Below, piece by piece: positions 27,650 through 36,648 of a stretch of 64,000 nucleotides of DNA. The stretch is from Brevundimonas alba (GTDB taxonomy: Bacteria > Pseudomonadota > Alphaproteobacteria > Caulobacterales > Caulobacteraceae). Within the stretch, counting starts at the first letter, position 1; the number at the start of each line of letters is the position of its first letter. The notes under the pieces were generated by a model that searched no databases, had not been told where the DNA came from, and saw nothing but the letters and a program-made list of their open reading frames with translations. The stretch is from assembly GCF_011927945.1 (NCBI RefSeq), contig NZ_JAATJM010000001.1:1063501-1127500 (forward strand), read 5' to 3'. A program made the translations under genes and the position numbers.

Positions 27650-29241
27650 CAGTGCGCCTCCACCGGCGGCGCTCCAGTCGGGATCTTCACCGGCCTCGCA
27701 AGAAGGGTGACGAAGGCGGCGAACGCGCAGCCGATGGCCAGCATGGCGAAGGCGTCGCCGAACGCCAGCGTCGTCGCCTGCAGGTTCAGCATCCCGTAGA
27801 CCGCCTTCATCGCCGCGCCCGCGGGGTCCAGCGAGCCGGCGAACCGCTCCTGCATGGCCGCCAGCAATCCGACCATGCCGGAGTTGCTGTTGGTAATGTT
27901 CTGGGTCAGCTCGCTCATGTGCAGGGCGGTGTTGGTGGTCAGCGAGGTGTTGAGGATCGCCAGACCGAAGGCGCCGCCCACGTTGCGGAACAGGTTCACC
28001 AGCCCGGATGCGTTCTTGACCATGTGCGGCGGCAGGGTCGACATGGTCACCTGCTGCGAGGCGATCATGGCCATCATGACGCCGACGCCGCGCAGGGCCT
28101 GCACCCCGGCGAACTCCCAGAAGGCCCATTCGGTGGTGACGGCATGCGCGTCCCACATGGCCCAGGCGCACATCATGAAGCCGCTGAACATCAGGATGCG
28201 AGGGTCGACCAGCCGGACGAGCCGACCGGCGAACGGCGCGGTCAGGAACATGGCCAGCCCGGACACCACCATCGTCGTGCCGACCTCGGCGGAGGAGTAG
28301 CCGCGCACTCGCCCGAGGAAGAGCGGCAGGAGGAAGGTCCCGCCGAACAGGGCCGCGCCGACCGTGAAGGTCATCACCACCCCGACCATGAAGTTGCGGT
28401 TGGCGAAGGCGCGCAGTTCGACGATCGGATTGTAGTAGCTCAGCGCCCGCCAGACGAAGGCCGGGCCCGTGATCGCGGCGATGACGGCGAGGAACAGGAT
28501 GTGGTCGTCGGCGAACCAGTCGTTCTTCGAGCCCTCTTCGAGCACGAACTGCATGCTCATCAGGAAGGTCGCCATCAAGGCCAGGCCCCACCAGTCGAAG
28601 CCCTTGGCCAGCGACGGGTCGCCCTTGTCGAAATTGGCGTAGCGGCCGACGAGGAACAGCACCAGCAGTCCCGGCGGCACATTGATGAAGAACAGCCAGC
28701 GCCAGCTCAGCTGCTCCGTCAGGTGGCCGCCCAGCGTCGGCCCCACGGTCGGCGCCAGCGTCACGATCAGGCCCATGATGACGCTGGCCGTGACCCGCTG
28801 CTTGGGGGGGAAGGCGGTGAAGGCGACGGCGAAGACGGTCGGGATCATGGCCCCGCCGACGAAGCCCTGGATCGCGCGGAAGAAGATCATCTGCTCGACC
28901 GAGCCGGACAGACCGACGGCCACGCTCATCAGCATGAAGCCGGCGCAGGAGGCGAGAAACACGTTCCGCGTCCCCCACAGTCGCGACAGATATCCCGACA
29001 GCGGGATCATCACGACCTCGGGGATCAGATAGGCGGTCTGGATCCAGCTGATCTCGTCGGCCGAGGCGCCCACGCCGGCCTGGATCTGGGGCAGGGACGA
29101 GGCGACGATCTGGATGTCGAGGATGGCCATGAACTGGCCGATCACCATGCCGGCGAAGCCGAGCAGCAGGACCGTCCAGTTGACCTTGGGCTCGCCGGCC
29201 GTGGTCGCGCCGGCGCCCATCGCGGGGGCGGCGGCGGTCAC
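27649..29241 (-). CDS. emrB: DHA2-family MFS multidrug efflux transporter (EmrB-like)
   Basis: A 530-residue inner-membrane drug-proton antiporter, about 14 transmembrane segments. DHA2 features include LDIQIVASSLPQI near residue 40, QTAYLIPEVVMIPLSGYLSRLWG, and RAIQGFVGGAMIPTV (the motif between TM4 and TM5). With the HlyD-like adaptor upstream it would form an EmrAB-type tripartite pump with an outer-membrane channel, which is not in this window. The start is GTG 29241, GTGA-overlapping the adaptor stop; ATG 29220 is an alternative. The longer reading from 30690 is antisense noise. Confidence 0.92.
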   Translation of the reverse strand: MTAAAPAMGAGATTAGEPKVNWTVLLLGFAGMVIGQFMAILDIQIVASSLPQIQAGVGASADEISWIQTAYLIPEVVMIPLSGYLSRLWGTRNVFLASCAGFMLMSVAVGLSGSVEQMIFFRAIQGFVGGAMIPTVFAVAFTAFPPKQRVTASVIMGLIVTLAPTVGPTLGGHLTEQLSWRWLFFINVPPGLLVLFLVGRYANFDKGDPSLAKGFDWWGLALMATFLMSMQFVLEEGSKNDWFADDHILFLAVIAAITGPAFVWRALSYYNPIVELRAFANRNFMVGVVMTFTVGAALFGGTFLLPLFLGRVRGYSSAEVGTTMVVSGLAMFLTAPFAGRLVRLVDPRILMFSGFMMCAWAMWDAHAVTTEWAFWEFAGVQALRGVGVMMAMIASQQVTMSTLPPHMVKNASGLVNLFRNVGGAFGLAILNTSLTTNTALHMSELTQNITNSNSGMVGLLAAMQERFAGSLDPAGAAMKAVYGMLNLQATTLAFGDAFAMLAIGCAFAAFVTLLARPVKIPTGAPPVEAH

Positions 29242-30347
29242 TGCGCGACGGGCCCCGCCACGGCTGCGGTCTGCACGGGCGCGGCGGCGGCCTCGGCGAA
29301 GGTCAGCGTGCCCGCGCTCTTCAGGTCGACCTTGACCTCGACCGACAGGCCGGGGCGCAGGGCTGCGCCCTCGCGCCGCTCTACGCGGATGCGGACCGGC
29401 ACGCGCTGGGTGATCTTGGTGAAGTTGCCGGTGGCGTTCTCGACCGGGATCAGGGCGAACTCCGAACCCGTGGCCGGGGCGAAGCTCTCGATCCGGCCGG
29501 TCAGGGGCTGACCCTTGAAGGCGTCGGCCTTGATCTCGACGGTCTGGCCGAGGCGCAGCCGCCCGACCTGGGTCTCCTTGAAGTTGGCCACCACATAGGT
29601 GTCGCCCAGCGGCACGATCGACAGGATGGAGCCGCCCGGACGGACGTACTGGCCGACGCGCACGCCGCGGGCGCCGATGACGCCCGAAACCGGCGCGCGG
29701 ATGACGGTGCGCTCGAGGGCGATGCGCGCCTTGTCGACGGCGGCGCGCGCCTGTTCGACCGTGGCCACCGACTGGGTGCGGGTCGAGCCCAGCACGCCGG
29801 CGGCGCGTTGTTCGGCGACCAGAGCGGCCTGCGCCTCGGCGACGGAGGCCTGGGCGGTGCGGACGCCTGCGCGTTCGGTCTCGATCCGCTGCTGGGACAC
29901 CCAGCCCTTCTCGGCCAAGGCGCCGTAGCGGGCGACCTGCTGGCGGGCGAGGTCGGCCTGGGCCTGCGCTTGGCTGACGGCGGCGGCGCGGCTGGCGATC
30001 ATCGCCTGTTCCTGCGCCGCGCGGGCGTCGACGTTCTGCACGCCGGCCTGAAGGGCGGACAGCTCGGCCTCGGCCTGCGCCAGATTGGCCCTGGCGTCGG
30101 CGTCGTCGAGCCGGATCAGCACCTGACCGGCCTCGACCCGCTGGTTGTCGGCGACCAGCACCTCGACCACATAGCCGTCGATCTGCGGGCTGACCTCGGT
30201 GGTGTCGGCCTGGACGAAGGCGTTCTCGGTGGCTTCCCACCGCTGCTTGCCCTGCCACCAGACGACGCCGCCCACGATCAGGGCCACGCCCACCACGCCG
30301 GCGACGATCAGGGGGAGGCGCTTCTTGAGAGCGGGATTCAGGGCCAT
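29238..30347 (-). CDS. emrA: HlyD-family membrane fusion protein (EmrA-like)
   Basis: A 369-residue periplasmic adaptor. One N-terminal transmembrane helix (about residues 12-32, LIVAGVVGVALIVGGVVWW) is followed by TEVSPQIDGYVVEV and AGQVLIRLDDADA (lipoyl-like halves), an Ala/Gln-rich coiled-coil hairpin (about residues 90-190) and a beta-barrel part with IRAPVSGVIGARGV and VVANFKETQVG. It links the MFS pump to an outer-membrane channel. The start at 30347 is preferred over an upstream one at 30416 because the promoter and operator occupy that stretch. Confidence 0.93.
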   Translation of the reverse strand: MALNPALKKRLPLIVAGVVGVALIVGGVVWWQGKQRWEATENAFVQADTTEVSPQIDGYVVEVLVADNQRVEAGQVLIRLDDADARANLAQAEAELSALQAGVQNVDARAAQEQAMIASRAAAVSQAQAQADLARQQVARYGALAEKGWVSQQRIETERAGVRTAQASVAEAQAALVAEQRAAGVLGSTRTQSVATVEQARAAVDKARIALERTVIRAPVSGVIGARGVRVGQYVRPGGSILSIVPLGDTYVVANFKETQVGRLRLGQTVEIKADAFKGQPLTGRIESFAPATGSEFALIPVENATGNFTKITQRVPVRIRVERREGAALRPGLSVEVKVDLKSAGTLTFAEAAAAPVQTAAVAGPVAQ

Positions 30348-30387
30348 TGCGGATCTCGGAGAAAAGCGTTCGGGGAGGAACGGCTGC

Positions 30388-30416
30388 ATAAATGGACAGA
30401 ACTGTCCAAAAATCAA
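30388..30416 (-). promoter_or_regulatory. Efflux operon promoter with palindromic TetR operator
   Basis: On the minus strand, TTGATT (-35, at 30411-30416) and ATTTAT (-10, at 30388-30393) are separated by exactly 17 bases. Within that spacer region lies a perfect 7-bp inverted repeat, TGGACAG-AA-CTGTCCA (30393-30408), a typical TetR-type operator. A repressor there would block RNA polymerase. The hlyD start is about 40 bases downstream. The amine oxidase gene begins 55-60 bases to the other side and could also be affected. Confidence 0.65.
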
Positions 30417-30470
30417 CTCCGCTTGTTCGTGCGCTGCAACACGTCATGTTTCGGCCCGTTAAGGACCGCG

Positions 30471-31748
30471 ATGACCGACCACCTCCCCGCCTCTCTCGAC
30501 ATCGCCGTGATCGGCGCCGGCGCCGCCGGACTGGCGGCGGCCCGCCTGTTGTCGCGCCATCCGCTCGACGTCGCCGTGCTGGAAGCGCGGGACCGTGTCG
30601 GCGGCCGCGCCCACACCGTCGGCTTCGAAAGTTATGGCTTGGACATGGGCTGCGGCTGGCTGCATTCCGCCGACGAGAATCCGTTGGCATCCATGGTCGA
30701 GCCCGCGGGCCTGACCGTCGACCGCACCCGTCCGCCGTGGGAGAGCCAGGCCTTCAATCACGAGATGTCGCCGGGTGAGCAGGCAGCCTTTCGCGAAGAC
30801 TTCGCCGCCTTCGAGGAACGGGTCGCCGAGGCCGCGGCGCGAGGTCGGGAGGGCCCCGCCTCGACCCTCTTCGATCCGGACAGCCGCTGGAACGCCCGGA
30901 TCGACGCCATCTCGGGCGCGCTGAACGGCGCCCGCTTCGCCGAGGTCTCGATCCTCGACTACGACGCCTATCGCGACACCGGGGTGAACTGGCGGGTGGT
31001 CGAAGGCTACGGCCGTCTGATCGAGCGGCTGGGGCAGGGCGTTCCGGTGGTGTTCGGTTGTCCGGTCACCCGCATCGACCGTTCCGGACCGGTGCTGCGG
31101 CTCGAAACCGGCAGGGGCGCGGTGGAGGCGCGGGCAGTGATCCTCACCCTGCCCACGGACCTGATCGCGGCGGAGGCCATCCGTTTCGATCCGCCGCTGC
31201 CGGAGCTGATCGAGACCGCCTCCAGTCTTCCGCTCGGCCTCGCCTCCAAGCTGCACATGACCGTGACGGGCGCGGAGGACTTTCCCAAAGACAGCCAGCT
31301 CTGGGGCCGCTCCGACACCCCCGACACCGCCGGCTACCATCTGCGCCCGTTCGGCCGGCCGATGATCGAGGGATGGTTCGGCGGCGACATCGCCCGCCAG
31401 CTCGAGGCCGAGGGCGAGGCCGCCTTCTTCGCCTTCGCCACCGACGAACTGGTCAGTCTGCTCGGCTCCGGCATGCGCCGGCGGCTCGCCCCGGTCGCCA
31501 CCTCCATGTGGGGCGCGGATTCGTGGTCCCGGGGCGCCTATTCCCACGCCCTGCCGGGCCATGCCGGCGACCGCGCGCGGCTCAAGGCGCCTATCGAGAA
31601 CCGCATCTTCCTTGCCGGTGAAGCGACGTCCGACGGGTTCTACGGCACCGCCCACGGCGCCTGGATCGAGGGAGAGCGGGCGGCGCGGGAGGCGCTAACG
31701 GCGCTCGGCCTTGACGCTGGTCCTGAGCCCGGCGACGACGAGGCATGA
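30471..31748 (+). CDS. Flavin-containing monoamine oxidase family FAD-dependent oxidoreductase
   Basis: A 425-residue flavoprotein. The N-terminal FAD-binding Rossmann motif is VIGAGAAGLAAARLL, followed by EARDRVGGRAHT, and the C-terminal FAD motif is LAGEATSDGFYGTAHGAWIEGERAA. These are the amine-oxidase-family marks; the amine substrate is unknown. The ATG at 30471 is preceded by AAGGA. It is divergent from the efflux operon across about 120 bases containing the TetR operator. The stop overlaps the nth start (ATGA). Confidence 0.88.
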   Translation: MTDHLPASLDIAVIGAGAAGLAAARLLSRHPLDVAVLEARDRVGGRAHTVGFESYGLDMGCGWLHSADENPLASMVEPAGLTVDRTRPPWESQAFNHEMSPGEQAAFREDFAAFEERVAEAAARGREGPASTLFDPDSRWNARIDAISGALNGARFAEVSILDYDAYRDTGVNWRVVEGYGRLIERLGQGVPVVFGCPVTRIDRSGPVLRLETGRGAVEARAVILTLPTDLIAAEAIRFDPPLPELIETASSLPLGLASKLHMTVTGAEDFPKDSQLWGRSDTPDTAGYHLRPFGRPMIEGWFGGDIARQLEAEGEAAFFAFATDELVSLLGSGMRRRLAPVATSMWGADSWSRGAYSHALPGHAGDRARLKAPIENRIFLAGEATSDGFYGTAHGAWIEGERAAREALTALGLDAGPEPGDDEA

Positions 31749-32506
31749 AGCCGTCCAAGGCCTTGTCGAAGAGCCGCACGAAAACCCTGCGGAATCCCGC
31801 GCCGAAACGTCCCGCCGTCCTGACCGGGCCGGTCGTGCCGGTGCTCGGCTGGCCGCCAGACGAAGATCGGGTCGAGGCCGTCTTCGAGCGGCTGTCGCGG
31901 ACCATGCCCGATCCGAAGACCGAGCTGAATTTCTCCAGCCCCTTCACCCTCGTCGTCGCCGTCGCCCTGTCGGCGCAGGCCACGGACGTTTCGGTCAACA
32001 AGGCCACCGACCGGCTGTTCGCCGTCGCCGATACGCCGGAGACCATGCTCGCGCTGGGCGAGGAGGGGCTGATCCCCTTCATCTCCTCGATCGGCCTCTA
32101 CCGCGGCAAGGCGCGCAACGTCATCGCCCTGAGCCGGCTCGTGCTGGAGCAGCACGGGGGCGAGGTTCCGCTGAACCGGGAGGCGCTGCAGGCCCTCCCC
32201 GGCGTCGGTCGCAAGACCGCGAGCGTAGTGCTGAACGAGCTCGGCATCGAGCCGGCCATCGCCGTCGACACCCATGTGTTCCGCGTCTCGCACCGGCTCG
32301 GCCTCGCCAACGCCGCGACGCCGGACAAGGTCGAGGCCCAGCTGCACCGGATCGTGCCGGAGGAATGGCTGCCCAAGGCTCACCACTGGCTGATCCTGCA
32401 CGGCCGCTACACCTGCACGGCGCGGAAGCCGAAATGCAGCGGCTGCGTGATCAGCGACCTCTGCCCCTCACGAGCCGGTTTGCAGGCCTTGGGGGATGCG
32501 GGCTAG
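31745..32506 (+). CDS. nth: Endonuclease III
   Basis: Base-excision repair glycosylase/AP-lyase removing oxidised pyrimidines. The 253-residue protein has the helix-hairpin-helix LPGVGRKTASVVLN with the catalytic Lys near residue 158, the Asp of VDTHVFRVSHRLG, and a C-terminal iron-sulfur loop C-x6-C-x2-C-x5-C (CTARKPKCSGCVISDLC). An N-terminal 30-residue Lys/Arg-rich extension is longer than in Escherichia coli. Its stop shares the bases CTAG with the stop of the convergent ATP-grasp gene. Confidence 0.96.
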   Translation: MKPSKALSKSRTKTLRNPAPKRPAVLTGPVVPVLGWPPDEDRVEAVFERLSRTMPDPKTELNFSSPFTLVVAVALSAQATDVSVNKATDRLFAVADTPETMLALGEEGLIPFISSIGLYRGKARNVIALSRLVLEQHGGEVPLNREALQALPGVGRKTASVVLNELGIEPAIAVDTHVFRVSHRLGLANAATPDKVEAQLHRIVPEEWLPKAHHWLILHGRYTCTARKPKCSGCVISDLCPSRAGLQALGDAG

Positions 32507-33372
32507 AGCCGCGCCCGCACCGCCTCAGCGAAACGGCGTCCGCCGTCGGGCGCCGAGCCGAGATAGAAGTCCGGCTCGATCAGCTCGGCCTCCATCAGCA
32601 GCCATTCGCCGCCCGGCCCCTGCGCCATGTCGATACGGGCGTAGAGCAGGTCCTCGTCGATGGCGGCGAGCGTCTTCTGCGCCAGAGCCAGCGCGCCTGC
32701 GGACGGCTCAGGCAGGGCCGAATATTGGCCCCCGAACTGGACCTGGATGCGGAATTCGCCGGCGACGGGCCGCTTGTTGACCACGTGGCTCAACGCGCCG
32801 CCGAAGAACAGCAGCGAGGTTTCGCCCTCGCTCTCGATCGACGGCAAATAGGGCTGGATCATCGCCGGTCCCTCCGGCGCGCCGCTCAGGGGTTCGCCCC
32901 GCGACAGCCGCAGCGTCTTCCATGCCCCGCCCGAGACGCGCGGTTTGACGATGACCGTCTCCGCCCCGAAGCGTTCGAAGGCGGCGTCGACATCCGCCTG
33001 CGTCACGGCCTCCACCCAGACCGTGGGCGGGATCGCCACGCCCTTGTCGGCCAGCCGGCCCAGATAGGATTTGTCCGAATTCCAGCCGATCACCTCGGCC
33101 GGGTTCAGCATCTGCACCCCCGCCGCCTGCCATGTCTCGCAAGCCTGCATCCAGCGTCCGTGGTCGCGGTGGTAGCCCCAGACGATCAGGGGCAGCACCA
33201 GCGGATGGCCGGTCAGGCCGGAAGCGTCCTCGACGTGCTCTGTCCACGGGCTCGGCTCGACGGTGATCCCCGCCGTCGCCAGGGCGCCGGCCAGCCGCTC
33301 GAGCACGGTGGGCCACTGGCCGGCATAGGAGGAGTCGGCGGGATCGGGGGTCAGGACGGCGATACGGGTCAT
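32503..33372 (-). CDS. ATP-grasp domain protein (RimK/GshB-fold)
   Basis: A 289-residue ATP-grasp enzyme. The line VIVKPRVSGGAWKT near residue 140 is the ATP-binding lysine region, and the second part EGETSLLFFGG followed by ARIDMAQ and LLMEAELIEPDFYL carries metal-binding acidic residues near the C-terminus. Such enzymes ligate a carboxylate to an amine; some are similar to the D-cycloserine ligase DcsG. The partner substrates are unknown. ATG 33372 gives a normal start MTRIAVLTPD; the longer reading from 33450 is not used. Confidence 0.8.
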   Translation of the reverse strand: MTRIAVLTPDPADSSYAGQWPTVLERLAGALATAGITVEPSPWTEHVEDASGLTGHPLVLPLIVWGYHRDHGRWMQACETWQAAGVQMLNPAEVIGWNSDKSYLGRLADKGVAIPPTVWVEAVTQADVDAAFERFGAETVIVKPRVSGGAWKTLRLSRGEPLSGAPEGPAMIQPYLPSIESEGETSLLFFGGALSHVVNKRPVAGEFRIQVQFGGQYSALPEPSAGALALAQKTLAAIDEDLLYARIDMAQGPGGEWLLMEAELIEPDFYLGSAPDGGRRFAEAVRARL

Positions 33373-33479
33373 GGCCCGGTCATTCGCCGGAAAGCCGGGT
33401 CTTCGCAACTCCGCTTTGCTTGTGCGCCCACAAGGTGCGCCGCTGGCCATTCGGGGCGCCAGCGGCTATGGGCGCGCCC

Positions 33480-34499
33480 ATGACCCAAGCCCCCACCTAC
33501 GACGTCTGCGCCGTCGGCAACGCCATCGTCGACGTCCTCGCCCCCAGCGACGCTGCCTTCCTTGACGCCCAGGGACTGACCGCCGGTTCGATGCAGCTGG
33601 TGGACGCCGCCCGCAGCGCAGCGCTCTACGAGGCGATGGCGGCTGGGGTGGAGGCCTCGGGCGGCTCGGCGGGCAACACCGTGGCCGGCGTCGGCTCGTT
33701 CGGCGGCCGCGCGGCCTATATCGGCAAGGTCGCCGACGATCAGCTGGGCGGCGTCTTCAGCCACGACATCCGCGCCGCCGGCGTCCATTTCGAAACGGCT
33801 CCCCTGCGCAACGGCGCCGCCTCCGGCCTCGCCACCGGCGTCTGCATGATCAACGTCACGCCCGACGGCCAGCGCACCATGTGCACCTTCCTCGGCGCCG
33901 CCAATCAGCTGGAGGCCGCGGACATCGACGCCGCCCTGATCGGCGCCTCGGCCATCGTCTATCTCGAGGGTTATCTGTTCGATCCGGCTCCGGCCCGCGC
34001 CGCCTTCGAAGCCGCCGCCGCCGCGGCCCACGCCGCGGGCCGCAAGGTCGCCATCACCCTGTCGGACAGTTTCGTGGTTCACCGCTGGCGGGCTGAACTT
34101 CTCGCCTTCATCGAGGCCTCGGCCGACATCGTCCTCGCCAACGAGGCCGAGCTGACCGCCCTGTTCGAAACCGACGACTTCGACGCCGCCGCCGCCCGTC
34201 TCGCCTCCATCGTCGAGGTCGCCGCCGTGACCCGGGGCGCCGAAGGTTCGGTGGTCCTCTCGGGCGACGAGCAGGTCGCCGTCGCCGCCTTCCCGGTCGA
34301 CAAGGTGGTCGACACCACGGGCGCCGGCGATCAGTACGCGGCGGGTTTCCTGCTCGGCCTTTCCCGGGGCCTTACGCTGGAGGAAGCCGGCCGGCTCGGA
34401 TCGCTGGCCGCCTCGGAAGTCATCGCCCACTGGGGCCCTCGTCCGATGACCCCCCTTCGCGAGCTGGCGCAGAGCGCGGGCCTGACGCTCGGCGGCTGA
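33480..34499 (+). CDS. PfkB-family adenosine kinase
   Basis: A 339-residue carbohydrate/nucleoside kinase of the PfkB family. The N-terminal signature is AVGNAIVDVLA, GGSAGNTVAGVGSFGG is the substrate/GG motif, and the catalytic base lies in VDTTGAGDQYAAGFL near residue 280. Caulobacterales and rhizobial members of this length are annotated as adenosine kinases; a sugar kinase is the alternative. Another in-frame ATG at 33468 is possible. It is divergent from the ATP-grasp gene. Confidence 0.88.
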   Translation: MTQAPTYDVCAVGNAIVDVLAPSDAAFLDAQGLTAGSMQLVDAARSAALYEAMAAGVEASGGSAGNTVAGVGSFGGRAAYIGKVADDQLGGVFSHDIRAAGVHFETAPLRNGAASGLATGVCMINVTPDGQRTMCTFLGAANQLEAADIDAALIGASAIVYLEGYLFDPAPARAAFEAAAAAAHAAGRKVAITLSDSFVVHRWRAELLAFIEASADIVLANEAELTALFETDDFDAAAARLASIVEVAAVTRGAEGSVVLSGDEQVAVAAFPVDKVVDTTGAGDQYAAGFLLGLSRGLTLEEAGRLGSLAASEVIAHWGPRPMTPLRELAQSAGLTLGG

Positions 34500-34599
34500 C
34501 TTCGCCATCCGCCTGAATTTTCTGTCATTAGTCTCCCCTTAGCCTCCACTGCGGCAGGCTGTCCGTCGCGCCAGAACGGCGTATGGGGCGGGGGAGAGC

Positions 34600-36648
34600 A
34601 TGACAGCCGTTGCGAGCGACTGGCGCCGTCTGGTCTTGCGCCGTCTGCTGCCCCTGCTCGCCATCAGCGTGGCGGTGGCGCTGGTGTCTCTCGCGGCTGT
34701 CGCATGGACGAGTTTCGGCTCCCTGACAGCGATCTGGCCCACAAACGCCCTGATCCTTCTCGCCATTCTGCGCGGTCCCCGCGAGCGATTCTGGACCTTC
34801 GGCGTCTGCACCGGCTCCTACATCGCGATGGCGGCCCCGATCATGTACGCCGGCGCGCCCCTGATCGGGGCCATGATCATCGCCCTGACCAATATTCTGG
34901 AGATCGCGACCGCCGTCTGGTTGCTTGGCGCCTTCCGCTTGATGGACAGGGATCTGACCCGGCCGACCACCCTCGTCGGCTTCCTGCTCTGCGCCGCCGT
35001 CATCGCGCCGGCCGCCGGGGCGGGCGCGGCGACTCCTCTGGTCGCCGGTCTCGGCGGCGGCGCGGCGGCGCAGGTGTGGTGGGACTACTGGTCCGCCGAC
35101 GCGCTCGGCGTGATGATCCTGGTGCCCTTCGGCATGGTGTTGACTCGCGAACACCTCAGCCGGCTGGCGCGCAGCCGCGACCTGATCCAGGCCGCCGGCC
35201 TGCTCGCCGCCCTCGCTGTCGGCTGTTTCCTGCTGGTCCGTTCGGATGCGACCCAGCTCGCTCTGCTGACGCCGCTGGCGATCCTCGCCACCCTTCGCTT
35301 CGGCGCCCTCGGCGCGGCGGGTTCGGTACTCTGGGCCGGTCTGATCGCCATCGCCCTGAACCTCACCGGTTTCGGCACCGTCGCCGCTGACAGTCCCGAC
35401 ATCCGGGCCGAGCTGTTCAATCTCCAGATCGGCCTGGCCATGCTGCCCCTCGCCACCCTGCCGGTCGCCGCCGTCCTCGCCGAGCGGGACCGCGCTGCCC
35501 GAGCCGCCCAGGCCGCCGACCGGGCCAAGTCCGAATTCCTCGCCAATATGAGCCACGAGATCCGCACGCCCCTGAACGGCGTCGTCGGCATGTCCGGCCT
35601 GTTGTCCCAGAGCGCCTCCAGCCCTCGGGAGCGCGAGATCGCCTGCGTGATACACGCCTCCGGCCTGACTCTCGAAAGGCTGCTGTCCGACGTGCTGGAC
35701 CTAGCCCGCATGGAAGCCGGCGGCCTCGATCTCCGGACCGAGACCTTTGACCTCGGCGAGACGCTTAGACTGGCGGTCGGCCTCGCCTCGGAACAGGCGG
35801 CGGGCAAGCCACTGACCATCGAAGGCGAAATCGCGCCAGAAGCGGACACGCGGCGGCTCGGGGATGCCGCGCGCGTTCGTCAGGTCGTTTCGACCCTGCT
35901 GTCCAACGCGGTCAAATTCACCGACGCGGGCCAGATACGGCTGATAGCCGCCGCTGACGGCGATTACATTCGGCTGACGGTGTCGGACACGGGCTGTGGC
36001 TTCGATCCCGCCCACAAGGCCGAGGTCTTCGGACGCTTCCAGCAGGCGGACGGCTCCATCACCCGCCGTCACGACGGCGCCGGCATGGGGCTGGCGATCG
36101 CCCGCCACGTCGTCGAACGCATGGGTGGATCACTCGACGCCGAAAGCGTGCCGGGCGAAGGCTCTGTCTTCACCGCGATCCTGCCGCTGGGCCTGCCCGC
36201 TGCGAAGGCGTCCACGCCGCTCCAAGCGCCTTCCGAGCTGGCGGAAGGTCGCCCGCTCCGGATCCTTCTGGCCGACGACCATCCGACGAACCGGAAGGTG
36301 GTCGAACTCATCCTCGCCCAGGCCGACATCGACCTGATCCAGGTCGAGAACGGCGCCGAGGCTGTCGACGCGTTCAGGGCCGCGCCGTTCGATCTGGTCC
36401 TGATGGACATGCAGATGCCCGTGATGGACGGCCTCACCGCCGTGCGCGCGATCCGGGCTCACGAAGCGGTTTCCGCCCTGCCGCGCAGGCCGATCCTGAT
36501 GCTGACCGCCAACGCCCTGCCCGAACACGCGGAGGCCAGTCTGGCCGCCGGGGCCGACCAGCACCTGACCAAGCCGATCACGCCGCCGGACCTCTTCGCC
36601 GCGATCGAGCAGGCCCTGTCGTCGGCGCCCGAGGCCTTGGCCGCCTAG
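34600..36648 (+). CDS. MASE1-domain hybrid sensor histidine kinase/response regulator
   Basis: A 682-residue membrane hybrid kinase. About eight hydrophobic segments in residues 15-300 form a MASE1-like sensor. The dimerisation domain has the phosphorylated H319 in FLANMSHEIRTPLNG. The ATPase domain has LLSNAVKF (N box), SDTGCGFD (G1) and DGAGMGLAI (G2). The C-terminal receiver has its phosphoacceptor D603 in LVLMDMQMPVMDG. The signal and partner are unknown. A strong GGGGGAGAG precedes ATG 34600. The stop bases CTAG are shared with the convergent Smr gene. Confidence 0.92.
   Translation: MTAVASDWRRLVLRRLLPLLAISVAVALVSLAAVAWTSFGSLTAIWPTNALILLAILRGPRERFWTFGVCTGSYIAMAAPIMYAGAPLIGAMIIALTNILEIATAVWLLGAFRLMDRDLTRPTTLVGFLLCAAVIAPAAGAGAATPLVAGLGGGAAAQVWWDYWSADALGVMILVPFGMVLTREHLSRLARSRDLIQAAGLLAALAVGCFLLVRSDATQLALLTPLAILATLRFGALGAAGSVLWAGLIAIALNLTGFGTVAADSPDIRAELFNLQIGLAMLPLATLPVAAVLAERDRAARAAQAADRAKSEFLANMSHEIRTPLNGVVGMSGLLSQSASSPREREIACVIHASGLTLERLLSDVLDLARMEAGGLDLRTETFDLGETLRLAVGLASEQAAGKPLTIEGEIAPEADTRRLGDAARVRQVVSTLLSNAVKFTDAGQIRLIAAADGDYIRLTVSDTGCGFDPAHKAEVFGRFQQADGSITRRHDGAGMGLAIARHVVERMGGSLDAESVPGEGSVFTAILPLGLPAAKASTPLQAPSELAEGRPLRILLADDHPTNRKVVELILAQADIDLIQVENGAEAVDAFRAAPFDLVLMDMQMPVMDGLTAVRAIRAHEAVSALPRRPILMLTANALPEHAEASLAAGADQHLTKPITPPDLFAAIEQALSSAPEALAA

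Noticed and set aside
27649-30690. A 1013-residue reading frame joining the MFS gene to upstream sequence
   Set aside because: The first 480 residues are the wrong frame of the HlyD gene. The true MFS start is GTG 29241 (or ATG 29220).
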